From Acinetobacter calcoaceticus (GTDB taxonomy: Bacteria; Pseudomonadota; Gammaproteobacteria; Pseudomonadales; Moraxellaceae): 64,000 nucleotides of DNA. This document shows positions 19,128 through 29,222 of this stretch, piece by piece (the stretch's first letter is position 1; each line of letters starts with the position of its first letter). Made by a program: the position numbers and the translations under genes. The notes below the pieces were generated by a model. That model did no database searches and had not been told where the DNA came from. It was given only the letters and a program-made list of their open reading frames with translations. The stretch lies in contig NZ_JADVKT010000003.1 in assembly GCF_016508255.1 (NCBI RefSeq), positions 62,001 to 126,000 of the forward strand, written 5' to 3'.

Positions 19128-19637
19128 TTAATTTACAATGTTACTACGGCTTTTTTGCTGAATACGATTAGCAAGGTTATAACTGTCATTTAGATGAGTT
19201 TCTGCTATTTTTTTCATCATGAAATAGCCTAAACTTGCTGCTACAACTTGTCCGCCCAATGGTATGAATTTGGTGACCTGTTTCGTTACGATTTTGCCAA
19301 AAAAGCCATTAAATGTTTTTTTAACAGTAGTGCGTGCCACGACAAAGCCTGAAAATTCAAAACCACGTTTACGTAATTCATCCCAGTGAATTGTTTTGGT
19401 TTTTGGGTCGTAGACACTAACGTGTTCAGGGGCTAAACCAAAACGGGAATTGATATCTGGAATCAGGTGCGACAAAATTCCTAAATCGATGACCACGTCA
19501 AAAAAAGGAATTGGTACAATTGCCGCTCCAGCTGAAACGTAAGCTCTTTTTTTGATGAGCACATGACACTCATCGCGAATTTGTTCCAGATTTAGGCTAG
19601 GATCAATATAGTCAGGAATCTTATCAATTTTCATCAT
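19128..19637 (-). CDS. DUF697-like membrane-associated protein
   Basis: About 169 residues from the ATG at 19637. A GTG 18 codons upstream also opens the frame, but its AGG is directly adjacent, whereas ATG 19637 follows CAGGTAAAC at good spacing. The hydrophobic segments SAGAAIVPIPFFDVVIDLGI and FIPLGGQVVAASLGYFMMKKI are as in DUF697/YcjF-type proteins. No GTPase domain is attached. Convergent with pap. Function unknown. Confidence 0.65.
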   Translation of the reverse strand: MMKIDKIPDYIDPSLNLEQIRDECHVLIKKRAYVSAGAAIVPIPFFDVVIDLGILSHLIPDINSRFGLAPEHVSVYDPKTKTIHWDELRKRGFEFSGFVVARTTVKKTFNGFFGKIVTKQVTKFIPLGGQVVAASLGYFMMKKIAETHLNDSYNLANRIQQKSRSNIVN

Positions 19638-19803
19638 GTTTACCTGTATGAGTTTCTTGATGGTGTCTTCAAAACCAAGTGTAAGCGACACCTAAAGTTA
19701 GATTATGCTGTGTTTAAACCAACGTGACATAGTCAGATTCAGTTGTATAGTAATGAATGTTTATGATTTTGTGCATAAATTATGCAAGCAGGATATGAAA
19801 TAA

Positions 19804-22800
19804 ATGGGGATTCACGTTATTCAAAGCCAACGTATTGATGTGTTGTTGCAAGGTGTATTGGCATCTACATTGCAACCTTCAGCACATCCGTTACAGGTTT
19901 TGAACACCCAACATTTTATTGTTCCGAGCCCTGCGGTAGAGCAGTGGCTGATACAAAAACTTGCAGAGCAGCAAGGCATGAGTGCTAACTACCAGTTTCA
20001 TCAAAGGGTACGAGGTTTTCAGTGGTACGCTTACCAGCAAGTTTTAACTGCGCATAAAGAACAGGTTCGTAAAGCGAACATTCCGCGTTTAATTTTTAAA
20101 TGGCGTGTTCATCAGGCTTTACACGAATTTATTCAACCTGACACTATTGGCATAGATACCTCACATCCTCTACATTCTATTGTTCAGCGCATTTATGACA
20201 GTGCAGATCGGCTTGAACATGGCATAGAGAAACAGCTTAAAAAGCAAAAAATGTTGTATTGGGTGGCTGAGCAGGTCGCCGATTTATTTAGCAACTATAT
20301 GATTTATCGTGGGCAATGCCAGCGTGGTTGTGAAAATAGCTGTACGTGTCCAGAAAACTGGTTGGCTACTTGGGGGCAAGGGCGAGCACTTGATATTGAA
20401 AAATATATTGTGCAAAAAGACGCGGAGGTTACTGCTTTTGCATTGCATCAAACTCAAGAGCTAGAACGTTGGCAGCGTTGGCTATGGCAGCAGCATTTTC
20501 ATGATGATTTTTTGCAGATGCAGCAAATTGATGCGTTGTTTTGGCAAGAGCTAGAACATCCCGACCATGGTAAAAGAGCGATCTCAAGACTACCTAGTCA
20601 GGTGGTGGTTTTTACCTTGCTTGATTTACCACCAAGTCAGTTACAGTTTTTGCATCGCTTAGGGCAATACGTTGATGTGCTGATTTTGCACTATAACCCT
20701 TCACAAGAATATTGGGCAGATAGTGTCGATCCACTCTGGAAACAGCGTTATGACTTAGGGGTGAAAGAGCGATTTATTGCAAAAAATCCAAAGGCAACTG
20801 ATGCTGAAATTGCCGATTTTTTTGATAAATTTACACTTAATTTTAATGCGGAAGCGCGTGAGTCCAGACATCCACTTTTAACCCGATTGGGTAAACAAGC
20901 CCGAGACCATTTCTCGTTACTCTCAAATTTATCTACGGGTGAAGAAGGTAAATGGGTTGATGCTTTTGTGGATGATTTCCCTGAAAGTTTACTTGGCAAA
21001 GTTCAGTCAGATATTTTACATCTGGTTGAGCCGCAACCTAAGCAATATGCGCTTGCTCCACATGATGACTCTATTCAGATTCATGTTTGCCATTCGACTT
21101 TACGTCAACTTGAAGTATTAAAAGAACAATTGATTTACTGGTTGGCTCAAACGAATGAGCAACCAAGGCGTCCCAACGATATTCTTGTATTGGTCCCTAA
21201 TTTAGCCGATATAGAACCTTTAATTCGAAGTGTATTTCCAGCTACTGCTACCGAACACGGTGTGCATTTACCTGTGAAAATAGCAGGCGTTGCATCACTT
21301 GATGCATTAAATGCTTGGCGCGCTGTGATTGGCCGCATTCAACTGATGCAGGGACGTTTTACGCTAGATGATTTTGCAGACTGGTTAAACCTGCACGCGA
21401 CCCAACAACGTTACGAACTTGAATATAATCAGGTTGAGCGAATGTTAACTTTACTTGCTGATGCTGGATTTAAACGAGGACTCGATGCAGAGCATCTTAA
21501 ATATAGTCTGTGCGAAGGTGATGATGATTACCGATATAGCTTTAAATTCGCTTTAGAACGCTTGGCACTTGGCATTGCTGTGCCTGTGCATGCCACATTT
21601 AATCAGGTTTTGAGTTATGCAAAAGTTCAGTCAGGTGACTTTGAGTTAATCGGTACACTCATTCAGATTTATCAAGATTTGAATGAACGCCGTGATTGGT
21701 TAACCATGCATGAGCAAGGGCAGGTCTATACAGTTGAGCATTGGCTTCAAGTGTTGTCAAAAGATATTGTTGAATTTGAGCAGGTTGGAGTTGCTGCTTT
21801 AAAAGCTGTTCGGGAAGTCGTAAAAAAACAAGAACGAATGTTAACGCTCGCAAGTTATTACGCAGAGACCGAAACAGGAACCTTGCGCAAAATTACTTTG
21901 CCTTTACCTTATATTATTGAAGAAATTCAAAGAACTTTGGAAAATCAAAGTGCGCAGGCCGAACCAACTGGACAGATTACTTTTGCTCAGATTGGACAAA
22001 TTCGACCATTACCCTATCGTTTAATGGTGATGCTAAACCTAGATGTAGGACAGTTTCCAAATCGTGATACGCATGTTCCATTTGATTTGATGGATGCATT
22101 GCGTCAGCAGTTAGGCGACCGTTCTCGCCTTGAAGATGACCAAGGTGCTTTTTTAGATGCTTTATTATTGGCACAAGAAAGTTTATGGCTGTTTTATAAC
22201 GGTTTTGATGTAAATGATGGTGAAGTAAGAGAACCTTCGAGCATTCTTCAAGAGTTCAAAGAGCATCTTGCCTTTATTGTAAAACCTGAATTAGATGAAC
22301 CTGAGCATGTCTTGCTTGAGGGAATTGAAGTCCCATCTCAATTAAAACAGTTATATCACTTGCATCATTTACAGCCATTTGACCCTAAAGGCTTTATGGC
22401 TGAAAACAGCTATATTCGTTACCAAGATCACTGGTTTAAGGTGGCCTCACAAATTCAACAGGGGGCAGGCGTTCGCCAACCTTGGGCGAATACGACCTAT
22501 CCGCTGCAAGTGCCTGACATGTTGGTCTTAGATAGCCAACAATGGATACAGGATGTGACATTTCCAGCACGCTTGTATTTGAAAACCTTAGGGGTTGAGA
22601 ACTTAGGTAGTGTTGGGTTACTTGATCAAAATGAACCCTTGTTGCTCGATGGTCTAGGGCGCTATGCAATTCGGCATTTTTTACAACAGTCTGATCAACA
22701 AACACAACCTGACGTCTTGCTTGATCAATTACCTGTCGGCAAAGTCAAATACAGCGCATGGCAGCAAGGTGTTTTTGAGCAAGAATGTTTGCTTGAACGG

Positions 22801-23439
22801 CTTCATCATTATGCGCCTGCAGTAACCGAAGCGACCCAGCGAGTCTGGCGCATTGCCAAACAACTCCATATGAATATTACTGTGCCAAAGTCTGAAATTC
22901 AGGATTGGGTCAGCATGGAACCATCGAGTGCGAGGGCAAAAAGACGCGCTAAAGTTTGGTTAGAGTACCTGCTGTGGTTGGCCTACCTTAATGAAGGAAG
23001 TGCTGGTGCTGAAAAAAGACGTATTGTCGTTTTTAGCGATCAAACCGTTATTTGTAGTGGTGTGAGTTCTGAGCAGGCACGTCACTATTTACAACCGTGG
23101 TTTAAAATTTGGCGTCATGCACAACAACAGCCATTAGTGTTACCTGCAGCCTTGTTGTTAAAGCCGCTTGAAAAAGCTAAAGCTTATCAATGGGACATGG
23201 CAGCTCAAACAGAAAAAACAAAACTGGATGAGAAGAGCTATGTCGAGCTGTTAAAATACTGGAATGAAACAGGGTCATTTACCACCATGGATATGACTCA
23301 AAATGAAGCCTGTAAGTTGCATCGAGACTGGAGCTTCATTTTACAAGAGCAAGATGCACAAGCTTTGCTTCAACATGCTTGTGATGAGTTTGCTTATGAT
23401 CTGTACCATCCAGTTTTTCAATTTCAACATTCGGAGTAA
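19804..23439 (+). CDS. recC: Exodeoxyribonuclease V subunit gamma (RecC)
   Basis: 1211 residues, close to RecC size in other gammaproteobacteria. It starts with HVIQSQRIDVLLQGVLA and the RecC-type FIVPSPAVEQWLIQKLAEQQG, and continues through QVVVFTLLDLPPSQLQFLHRLGQYVDVLILHYNPS, QVCHSTLRQLEVL-like sequence and IRPLPYRLMVMLNLDVGQFP. RecC holds the RecBCD complex together and recognises Chi with an inactivated helicase/nuclease fold. It is separated from recB by three bases, so the two are one operon. Upstream AGGAT is about ten bases before the ATG. Confidence 0.96.
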   Translation: MGIHVIQSQRIDVLLQGVLASTLQPSAHPLQVLNTQHFIVPSPAVEQWLIQKLAEQQGMSANYQFHQRVRGFQWYAYQQVLTAHKEQVRKANIPRLIFKWRVHQALHEFIQPDTIGIDTSHPLHSIVQRIYDSADRLEHGIEKQLKKQKMLYWVAEQVADLFSNYMIYRGQCQRGCENSCTCPENWLATWGQGRALDIEKYIVQKDAEVTAFALHQTQELERWQRWLWQQHFHDDFLQMQQIDALFWQELEHPDHGKRAISRLPSQVVVFTLLDLPPSQLQFLHRLGQYVDVLILHYNPSQEYWADSVDPLWKQRYDLGVKERFIAKNPKATDAEIADFFDKFTLNFNAEARESRHPLLTRLGKQARDHFSLLSNLSTGEEGKWVDAFVDDFPESLLGKVQSDILHLVEPQPKQYALAPHDDSIQIHVCHSTLRQLEVLKEQLIYWLAQTNEQPRRPNDILVLVPNLADIEPLIRSVFPATATEHGVHLPVKIAGVASLDALNAWRAVIGRIQLMQGRFTLDDFADWLNLHATQQRYELEYNQVERMLTLLADAGFKRGLDAEHLKYSLCEGDDDYRYSFKFALERLALGIAVPVHATFNQVLSYAKVQSGDFELIGTLIQIYQDLNERRDWLTMHEQGQVYTVEHWLQVLSKDIVEFEQVGVAALKAVREVVKKQERMLTLASYYAETETGTLRKITLPLPYIIEEIQRTLENQSAQAEPTGQITFAQIGQIRPLPYRLMVMLNLDVGQFPNRDTHVPFDLMDALRQQLGDRSRLEDDQGAFLDALLLAQESLWLFYNGFDVNDGEVREPSSILQEFKEHLAFIVKPELDEPEHVLLEGIEVPSQLKQLYHLHHLQPFDPKGFMAENSYIRYQDHWFKVASQIQQGAGVRQPWANTTYPLQVPDMLVLDSQQWIQDVTFPARLYLKTLGVENLGSVGLLDQNEPLLLDGLGRYAIRHFLQQSDQQTQPDVLLDQLPVGKVKYSAWQQGVFEQECLLERLHHYAPAVTEATQRVWRIAKQLHMNITVPKSEIQDWVSMEPSSARAKRRAKVWLEYLLWLAYLNEGSAGAEKRRIVVFSDQTVICSGVSSEQARHYLQPWFKIWRHAQQQPLVLPAALLLKPLEKAKAYQWDMAAQTEKTKLDEKSYVELLKYWNETGSFTTMDMTQNEACKLHRDWSFILQEQDAQALLQHACDEFAYDLYHPVFQFQHSE

Positions 23440-23442
23440 GAC

Positions 23443-26400
23443 ATGAACTCAAGAGTACAGGTGTCTTATCAACCTATTATTGATATTGAATTTAATGGTT
23501 TGCATTTAATTGAAGCTTCAGCAGGTACAGGGAAAACTTATACTCTATCGAGCTTGATGGTCCGTATTTTTCTTGAAAAGTACTTGCCGAGACAAGTCAT
23601 TGCAACAACATTTACCCGTGCAGCAGCAGCCGAGTTAAAAAGTCGTATTCGTGCCCGTTTGGTCGAAACGTATCGATACTTAGAGACCAAACGCAGTTTT
23701 ACAGAACATGAATTATTCACGCAGGCAGAGCAAGAGCCTGACCTATTACTCCAACATATTTTAAAGACTTTTGCGACACGCATTGCCTATGCGTGCGAGC
23801 GTTTAAAATTGGTCATCGATCAGTTGGACGAGCTATTTGTTGGGACACTCGATAGCTTTAGCCAAAAACTATTACGCGAATTTGCTTTTGAGAGTGGCAA
23901 AATTGAACGTGCGCAAATTACCGATGATGCTAAAACTTATAGCCGGCAATTGATTCATGATGTGTTGCGTGAATGGATACAGTCTCAACCTCAGACCGTG
24001 ATTGATGCTTTATATCTTGCTGGTGAACTCAAGAGTGTTGATGGTTTTGTCAAACTTGTCGAAGACTCACTTAACTTTAGTTCGGCTCATTTTAAGCTTC
24101 CCGAAAAACCTACTCTTCAATTTGAACAACTTGCCCAGCTCAAACAGCTAGCGACAGAAATTGATATCAGCCTTTTAGAGCACTATTACCAGCTCGATGG
24201 CGAACACTATAAGCATGTAAGTGGTACGGTATTTCGGAATGGTGCTTTTAATAAGCTATTTAGTGAATGTTTACCACAGCTTCTGCAAGTTTTAACGCAA
24301 AGCGATAGCATTTTGGTTTTTGATGGGTCTTTGACAGCACAGCGTGAACTTGTGTTTAAGTTTTTAGGCCAAATTGCTGATCAGAAAGTTTTCAAGAAAT
24401 GTCCCGCCGAGATTTCAGATGGATTCTATCAACACAACACAATTCAGCAGATACAACAATTATTTGGGGTACTCAAAAACTATGCTGAGCAGTTCGATCA
24501 GCTCCATATTTATTTAAAAGCCTATTTATGTGTTGAAGTTAAAAAACGTTTACCACAGGTTTTACAAAATAAAGGTGAAACCACCTTTTCTCAGCAAATT
24601 CGTACACTTTCTGAAGCTTTAAAAGGTGAGCAGGGGCAACGTTTTGCAGTGTTTGTACAGGCTCGTTATCCCTTAATTTTGGTTGATGAGTTTCAAGACA
24701 CAAACCAAGACCAAGATGACATGCTTGCGAGCATTTGGCGTCACCCGCAGCGTTACCAAAAAGGTTGCATGATTATGGTGGGTGACCGTAAGCAGGCGAT
24801 TTACGGTTTCCGAGGTGGGGATATGCTCACCTTCTTAAATGCCTATCAAGATATTCAAGCCAAACATGGGCGTGAATATAAATTGATTCATAACCACCGT
24901 TCGGTAGCCGATTTGGTTGAAGTCGTCGATGCTCTATTTCAGCGGCAAATCGACTTTGGTGAACAAGTCCAATATGACCCAATTCGGGCAGGGACTCGGC
25001 CACATCCTGTTCTGGTCGACCAAAGCCAACCTAATCCACATCCTTTACGCTGGTTAATGCTCAAAGACAAAGAAACTGAAGCACAGCAAGTTGCGTGGAA
25101 GATTCGTGATTTACTTAATCGGTCTCATGCTGGGCAGCTCTATTTTCAAAAAGGGTCGCAGACCCAGACATTGGGTGAAGATGATATTGCAGTCTTGTCA
25201 CGTAATCATGATGGACTGGATAAAGTTCAATATGAATTAGAACGTTTAGGAATACGCGTTAATCGACCTTCAAAACGAAGTGTTTTTGATTGTGCAATTG
25301 CGCAAGATGTTGGCGCTTTACTGACAGCCATACTTCACCCTTACGATGAGGCAAAAGTGAAGCGGGCTTTAATTAGTCGTCTGTTTGCACTGGACTTAAA
25401 ACAATTACTGCAACTTGAACAAACAGCCGAAGGGTTAAGCCAGTTTATGACTGGTTTTGACAGTGTTCGAGAGTTATGGGCAGCTCAGGGCTTTTTAGTC
25501 GCATGGCAACAATGTTTAAGCCAATTTGATATCTGGCAAAATTTGGTGGCCGCTCAAAGCAAAGATAACGAACGGGGCGTGGTGAACTTACGCCATTTGA
25601 CTGAGCTTTTGAGTCAACATAGTGAAAAATATCAAGGAGCGCAGAACCTCTATCATTGGTATCTCAAACAGCTAGGTTCTCCTCTTGACCGTGATTGGGA
25701 GTTAGAACGTAAATTGTCTAGTGAAGCTGGCGTTCAGCTCATGACAATTCACCAGTCAAAAGGGCTGGAATTTAAGATTGTATTTTTATTAGGTGCAGAC
25801 AAACCTTTTCGGGAAAATAATAAGACGCTGAATTTTTCGACTCAAGATGTAACTCCTCCAGACTCAACTCAAACTTTAACTCAACGCGTCGTTGCAATTG
25901 CTGACAAGACACATTTGAGTGAGCTCGAGCTTAAACAACATGAAGAGCGGGCTTTAGCTGAACAGAACCGCCTTTGGTATGTAGCCCTAACGCGAGCGAG
26001 CCATCGTGTTTATGCACTTTTACAAGATACTGATGGTAAATCGGTTTCAGGCTTGGCTTTTTGGAAAAATAGAGCAGAGCCTTTTCAGCATCATTGTTGT
26101 GCAGATGAAATGATTTTGGAGCAGCTGCCTCAAGCAGTTCATTTAAGTAAACAGACAAATGTTATTGAAATACAGGCGCAAAATTTCCCTGAACAACGCT
26201 TCTATTCACGTGGGAAAACCAGTTTTAGTTATCTGGCACAACATTTAAAACATAAGGTCGGGACAGATTTATTAGCGAATCAGAGTGACGATGCTGTATT
26301 GGCAGAGGATGAACTCGATCTGGTTAATAATACTGAAGTACCAAGTGCCCAGCCAATTGACTGGATCAAGAGTAACTTTCCACGAGGAACGCTTGCAGGT

Positions 26401-27141
26401 AATTTCCTGCATGAAATTTTTGAGCATATCGATTTTCAATGTTCAGATGACTGGATCATCGAAATACGCCGTCGTTTTAAAAATGATTACAGCAGTTTGT
26501 GGCAAGATTTATTAATCAAATATCAAGAAAATTTCCCTGAACAACAAGATGCCGAGCATCTGCTCTATCAGTCAGTGGCTCAGTGGTTACGAGATGTTTT
26601 GCAGACCCCGTTATATCAAGGTTTTCAGTTAAACCAGCTTCAACCAGAAGAGTACTTATCTGAATTTCCTTTCTATTTGGCCTTGTCTGATCGTGTGCTT
26701 GCCATGAAACGTATTCAACAGCTTTTTGCTGAATATGGAATGGATATGCCGGAGTTACTTGAAGCTCGTTCAGCACGTTACTTAAATGGTTCTATCGACT
26801 TGGTATATTTTGATGGACAGCGCTATCACATTGCCGATTATAAAAGTAATTACTTAGGAGAAGACCTTGCTGACTATGGGCGCGACAGCATTGCACAAAG
26901 CATGTCTTTAGCAAGCTACTGGTTACAAGCAGGACTCTACTTGGTGGCATTGCACCGCTATTTGCAAGTCAAAATGCAGAACTATCAAATTGAGCAACAC
27001 TTAGGTGGAGCAACTTATCTTTATTTACGCGGTATGAATGGTGAAGCGGAGCAAGGGTATTATTATTGGCAACCTAGCATTGAGTTTATTCTGCGTCTTG
27101 ATGCCATTTTAGGGTATTTTGCTGAGGATAAAATTGCATGA
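23443..27141 (+). CDS. recB: Exodeoxyribonuclease V subunit beta (RecB helicase-nuclease)
   Basis: 1232 residues. The N-terminal SF1A helicase has EASAGTGKTYTLSSL (about 27-41), the DEFQDTNQDQDDML motif II, GDRKQAIYGFRGGDM, TIHQSKGLEFKIVFLLG and the motif VI WYVALTRAS. The C-terminal nuclease domain (about 930-1232) shows NGSIDLVYFDG and HIADYKSNYLG, the metal-binding Asp and Asp-x-Lys residues. RecB loads RecA and degrades DNA from double-strand ends until Chi. It follows recC at three bases; recD follows after a repeat-bearing gap. Confidence 0.97.
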   Translation: MNSRVQVSYQPIIDIEFNGLHLIEASAGTGKTYTLSSLMVRIFLEKYLPRQVIATTFTRAAAAELKSRIRARLVETYRYLETKRSFTEHELFTQAEQEPDLLLQHILKTFATRIAYACERLKLVIDQLDELFVGTLDSFSQKLLREFAFESGKIERAQITDDAKTYSRQLIHDVLREWIQSQPQTVIDALYLAGELKSVDGFVKLVEDSLNFSSAHFKLPEKPTLQFEQLAQLKQLATEIDISLLEHYYQLDGEHYKHVSGTVFRNGAFNKLFSECLPQLLQVLTQSDSILVFDGSLTAQRELVFKFLGQIADQKVFKKCPAEISDGFYQHNTIQQIQQLFGVLKNYAEQFDQLHIYLKAYLCVEVKKRLPQVLQNKGETTFSQQIRTLSEALKGEQGQRFAVFVQARYPLILVDEFQDTNQDQDDMLASIWRHPQRYQKGCMIMVGDRKQAIYGFRGGDMLTFLNAYQDIQAKHGREYKLIHNHRSVADLVEVVDALFQRQIDFGEQVQYDPIRAGTRPHPVLVDQSQPNPHPLRWLMLKDKETEAQQVAWKIRDLLNRSHAGQLYFQKGSQTQTLGEDDIAVLSRNHDGLDKVQYELERLGIRVNRPSKRSVFDCAIAQDVGALLTAILHPYDEAKVKRALISRLFALDLKQLLQLEQTAEGLSQFMTGFDSVRELWAAQGFLVAWQQCLSQFDIWQNLVAAQSKDNERGVVNLRHLTELLSQHSEKYQGAQNLYHWYLKQLGSPLDRDWELERKLSSEAGVQLMTIHQSKGLEFKIVFLLGADKPFRENNKTLNFSTQDVTPPDSTQTLTQRVVAIADKTHLSELELKQHEERALAEQNRLWYVALTRASHRVYALLQDTDGKSVSGLAFWKNRAEPFQHHCCADEMILEQLPQAVHLSKQTNVIEIQAQNFPEQRFYSRGKTSFSYLAQHLKHKVGTDLLANQSDDAVLAEDELDLVNNTEVPSAQPIDWIKSNFPRGTLAGNFLHEIFEHIDFQCSDDWIIEIRRRFKNDYSSLWQDLLIKYQENFPEQQDAEHLLYQSVAQWLRDVLQTPLYQGFQLNQLQPEEYLSEFPFYLALSDRVLAMKRIQQLFAEYGMDMPELLEARSARYLNGSIDLVYFDGQRYHIADYKSNYLGEDLADYGRDSIAQSMSLASYWLQAGLYLVALHRYLQVKMQNYQIEQHLGGATYLYLRGMNGEAEQGYYYWQPSIEFILRLDAILGYFAEDKIA

Positions 27142-27186
27142 AAAATGCTGATAAAGTATGTAATTTGAATATTAACAAATATTTGG

Positions 27187-27258
27187 CATGTGGATAAGCC
27201 TGTCTATAACCATGTGGACAAGCGTGTGGAAAACTAGGTGGATAAGTGTGTGGACAAT
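27187..27258 (+). repeat. Six-unit 12-bp tandem repeat with DnaA-box-like cores over the recD start
   Basis: Six consecutive 12-mers, starting at 27187, 27199, 27211, 27223, 27235 and 27247, share the form NNTGTGGAYAAG. The first contains TGTGGATAA (27189-27197), the exact reverse complement of the DnaA box TTATCCACA. Others read TGTGGACAA (twice), TGTGGAAAA and GGTGGATAA; the second (TGTCTATAA) is more diverged. The last two units are already inside recD. Read in the recD frame each unit gives a VDK- or VDN-like tetrapeptide, interrupted by TAG at 27235. Confidence 0.85.
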
Positions 27259-29001
27259 CTAAATAGCTCTGAACAAGCCGATTTAAGCTGGTTAACAACG
27301 TGGAGTAACTTCTTAAATCAGGCCCCATTTACTGAGCAATCACAAGTGCCAGAAGCCACTTCCTATTTGCAACAGCTTATTGAAGCGAGCTTACAAGGCG
27401 ATAGCTGTATCGATGTCAGTCCTGAGCAAATTGCTGCACTTGGACAACTTGTAATATCTGCTGAACAGGCGACATCTCAGATTGCTCCTTGTGTCTACGA
27501 TCAGCAGGGGTTGGCATTATACCGATATTGGCACCTAGAGCAACGCCTAGCAGAACAAATTTGTCGATTAAAGCAACAATTAATTCAACCTGTGTCTTGT
27601 GAAGATTATTTGGGGTTGCTTACAGACTCTCATCAACAGGCTGCTTTGCAAATGGTGGCTCGGCAGAGCCTAAGTATCATTACAGGTGGGCCGGGTACAG
27701 GTAAAACTTATACACTTGCGCGTATTATTGCTGTACTTGGACAAGCAATCCCAAATATTCGTGTTGCAATGGCTGCGCCAACAGGTAAAGCAGCACAGCG
27801 CATGCAAGAAGCCTTACAAAACTCATTTAATGACCCTAAATTGCTTGAGTCTGGGTTAATTAATGAAGAGCTAAAAAATCAGGGTACCCAAACAATCCAT
27901 CGTTTATTGGGAATGGGACATGGACAGATTCCTAGGTTTCATCAAAAACAGCCTCTTCCTTATGATGTCATTGTTGTAGATGAAGCTTCCATGCTCGATT
28001 TAAATCTGGCAACGCTACTATTTGAAGCGGTTCCCGAATCTTGCCGAATTATTTTACTAGGAGATGCTAATCAGCTTGCTTCGGTTGATGTTGGTGCAGT
28101 TCTGGCTGATTTACAGCAAATACAGGCACTAGCCGACAACAGGGTAGAATTAAAAACCAGTCGCCGTTTTGCCGAAGGTGCTTTAATTGGACAGGTTGCA
28201 CGATTTATTCAGGCACAAGACGACCAACAAAATCATATAGAGGTTTTGCAACGGTTTGAAATTGATATTGTTCAGGTTTCCGATTTAAAATCTATTCCTT
28301 TACAAAACGATATGCCAGATGTGGTGCAACTTGAATATTTGCCAGAAAACACCCGAGCAGAAGGCGATATTTACTATCAGAAACTGATGTTAGGTTTTCA
28401 AGGATATGTGCGGAGTTTAAAAAACTATTTACAAGAAGAACGCTCAATTGAACAAGTGCAGAAAGTGGTAAAAGCATTTGATGACTACCGGATTTTAACA
28501 GCAGTTCGTCATGGCCCATTTGGATTGCAGCAATTGAACCAATATGCCCAGCGGTGGTTACAGCAACAACTTTCAATAGTAACTATCGGAGGGTGGTATG
28601 TAGGTCATCCAGTAATGATGACCTATAACGATTATCAACTTGGTATTTCAAATGGTGACATTGGTTTATGCTTTGAACATAGAACCCAACCACAGCAGTT
28701 TGAAGTGTACTTTCCAAGTTTAAATAAATGGGTAGCTGCAAATCGATTACCTAAAAGTATCCAAAGCGCATTCGCATTAACTATTCACAAATCGCAAGGG
28801 TCTGAATTTACTCATACTGCTGTCGTTCTTGATCAAGCTGCAAAGAATTTATTAAGCCAAGAGTTAATTTACACTGCGATTACACGAGCAAAAAAAGTAG
28901 TGAGTCTTTTGGTTCATCCAGAGGCTTTATTGCAGGCCTTTACAGTCCGTACTACACGGAAAAGTGGTTTAGTTCAAAAAGTTAATCGATTAGTTCGTTA
29001 A
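27238..29001 (+). CDS. recD: Exodeoxyribonuclease V subunit alpha (RecD helicase)
   Basis: 587 residues if read from the GTG at 27238, right after an in-frame TAG. A second GTG at 27250, with AGGTGG about nine bases upstream, is an equally good start. Both lie inside the 12-bp tandem repeat. The SF1B helicase motifs are clear: TGGPGTGKTYTLARII, AAPTGKAAQRMQEAL, DVIVVDEASMLDLNLATLL, LLGDANQLASVDVGAVL, and the C-terminal ALTIHKSQGSEFTHT and YTAITRAKK. RecD is the 5'-3' motor of RecBCD. The distance from recB (about 97 bases) is far larger than recC-recB. Confidence 0.95.
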   Translation: MDKCVDNLNSSEQADLSWLTTWSNFLNQAPFTEQSQVPEATSYLQQLIEASLQGDSCIDVSPEQIAALGQLVISAEQATSQIAPCVYDQQGLALYRYWHLEQRLAEQICRLKQQLIQPVSCEDYLGLLTDSHQQAALQMVARQSLSIITGGPGTGKTYTLARIIAVLGQAIPNIRVAMAAPTGKAAQRMQEALQNSFNDPKLLESGLINEELKNQGTQTIHRLLGMGHGQIPRFHQKQPLPYDVIVVDEASMLDLNLATLLFEAVPESCRIILLGDANQLASVDVGAVLADLQQIQALADNRVELKTSRRFAEGALIGQVARFIQAQDDQQNHIEVLQRFEIDIVQVSDLKSIPLQNDMPDVVQLEYLPENTRAEGDIYYQKLMLGFQGYVRSLKNYLQEERSIEQVQKVVKAFDDYRILTAVRHGPFGLQQLNQYAQRWLQQQLSIVTIGGWYVGHPVMMTYNDYQLGISNGDIGLCFEHRTQPQQFEVYFPSLNKWVAANRLPKSIQSAFALTIHKSQGSEFTHTAVVLDQAAKNLLSQELIYTAITRAKKVVSLLVHPEALLQAFTVRTTRKSGLVQKVNRLVR

Positions 29002-29030
29002 GCCAAACTTAATATTTCTACATTTGTAAG

Positions 29031-29222
29031 AAAAAGCTTACATAGATTCGAGATATTTGCTGCTAGAGTACACCCCACGTTTTTGAGATTATAAACGCAC
29101 AACGAGCTTGGCACGGAATGTCGAGCAAAATCGCACAATAATAATAACTTAAGTCGAGAGACTGCGAACTTACAATGAAGTAGGTGTATAAAGAGGAAAC
29201 TTACAGCCGCTAAGCCTTGTAG
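29031..29222 (+). ncRNA. Candidate structured small RNA, possibly 6S RNA
   Basis: A non-coding stretch about 190 bases long with 6S-like features. An apical hairpin GCTTGGCA/TGTCGAGC (29106-29113 with 29119-29126) sits where E. coli 6S has its terminal loop. TACACC (29069-29074) can pair with GGTGTA (29183-29188) to bound a central bubble holding GATATTT and a promoter-like TGCTAGAGT. AAGCTTA near 29034 can close with TAAGCCTT (29211-29218). TTACAGCC near the 3' end recalls the same string in enterobacterial 6S. The 3' arm is much longer than the 5' arm, so the rod is not regular. Length and terminator support an RNA gene; the 6S name is tentative. Confidence 0.42.

Noticed and set aside
19638..19691. 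Longer GTG start for the DUF697-like protein
   Set aside because: The AGG lies directly against the GTG, whereas ATG 19637 has a well-spaced site and the added residues look non-coding.
22436..22705. Antisense frames inside recC, recB and recD
   Set aside because: They are shadows of well-supported genes with no own signals.
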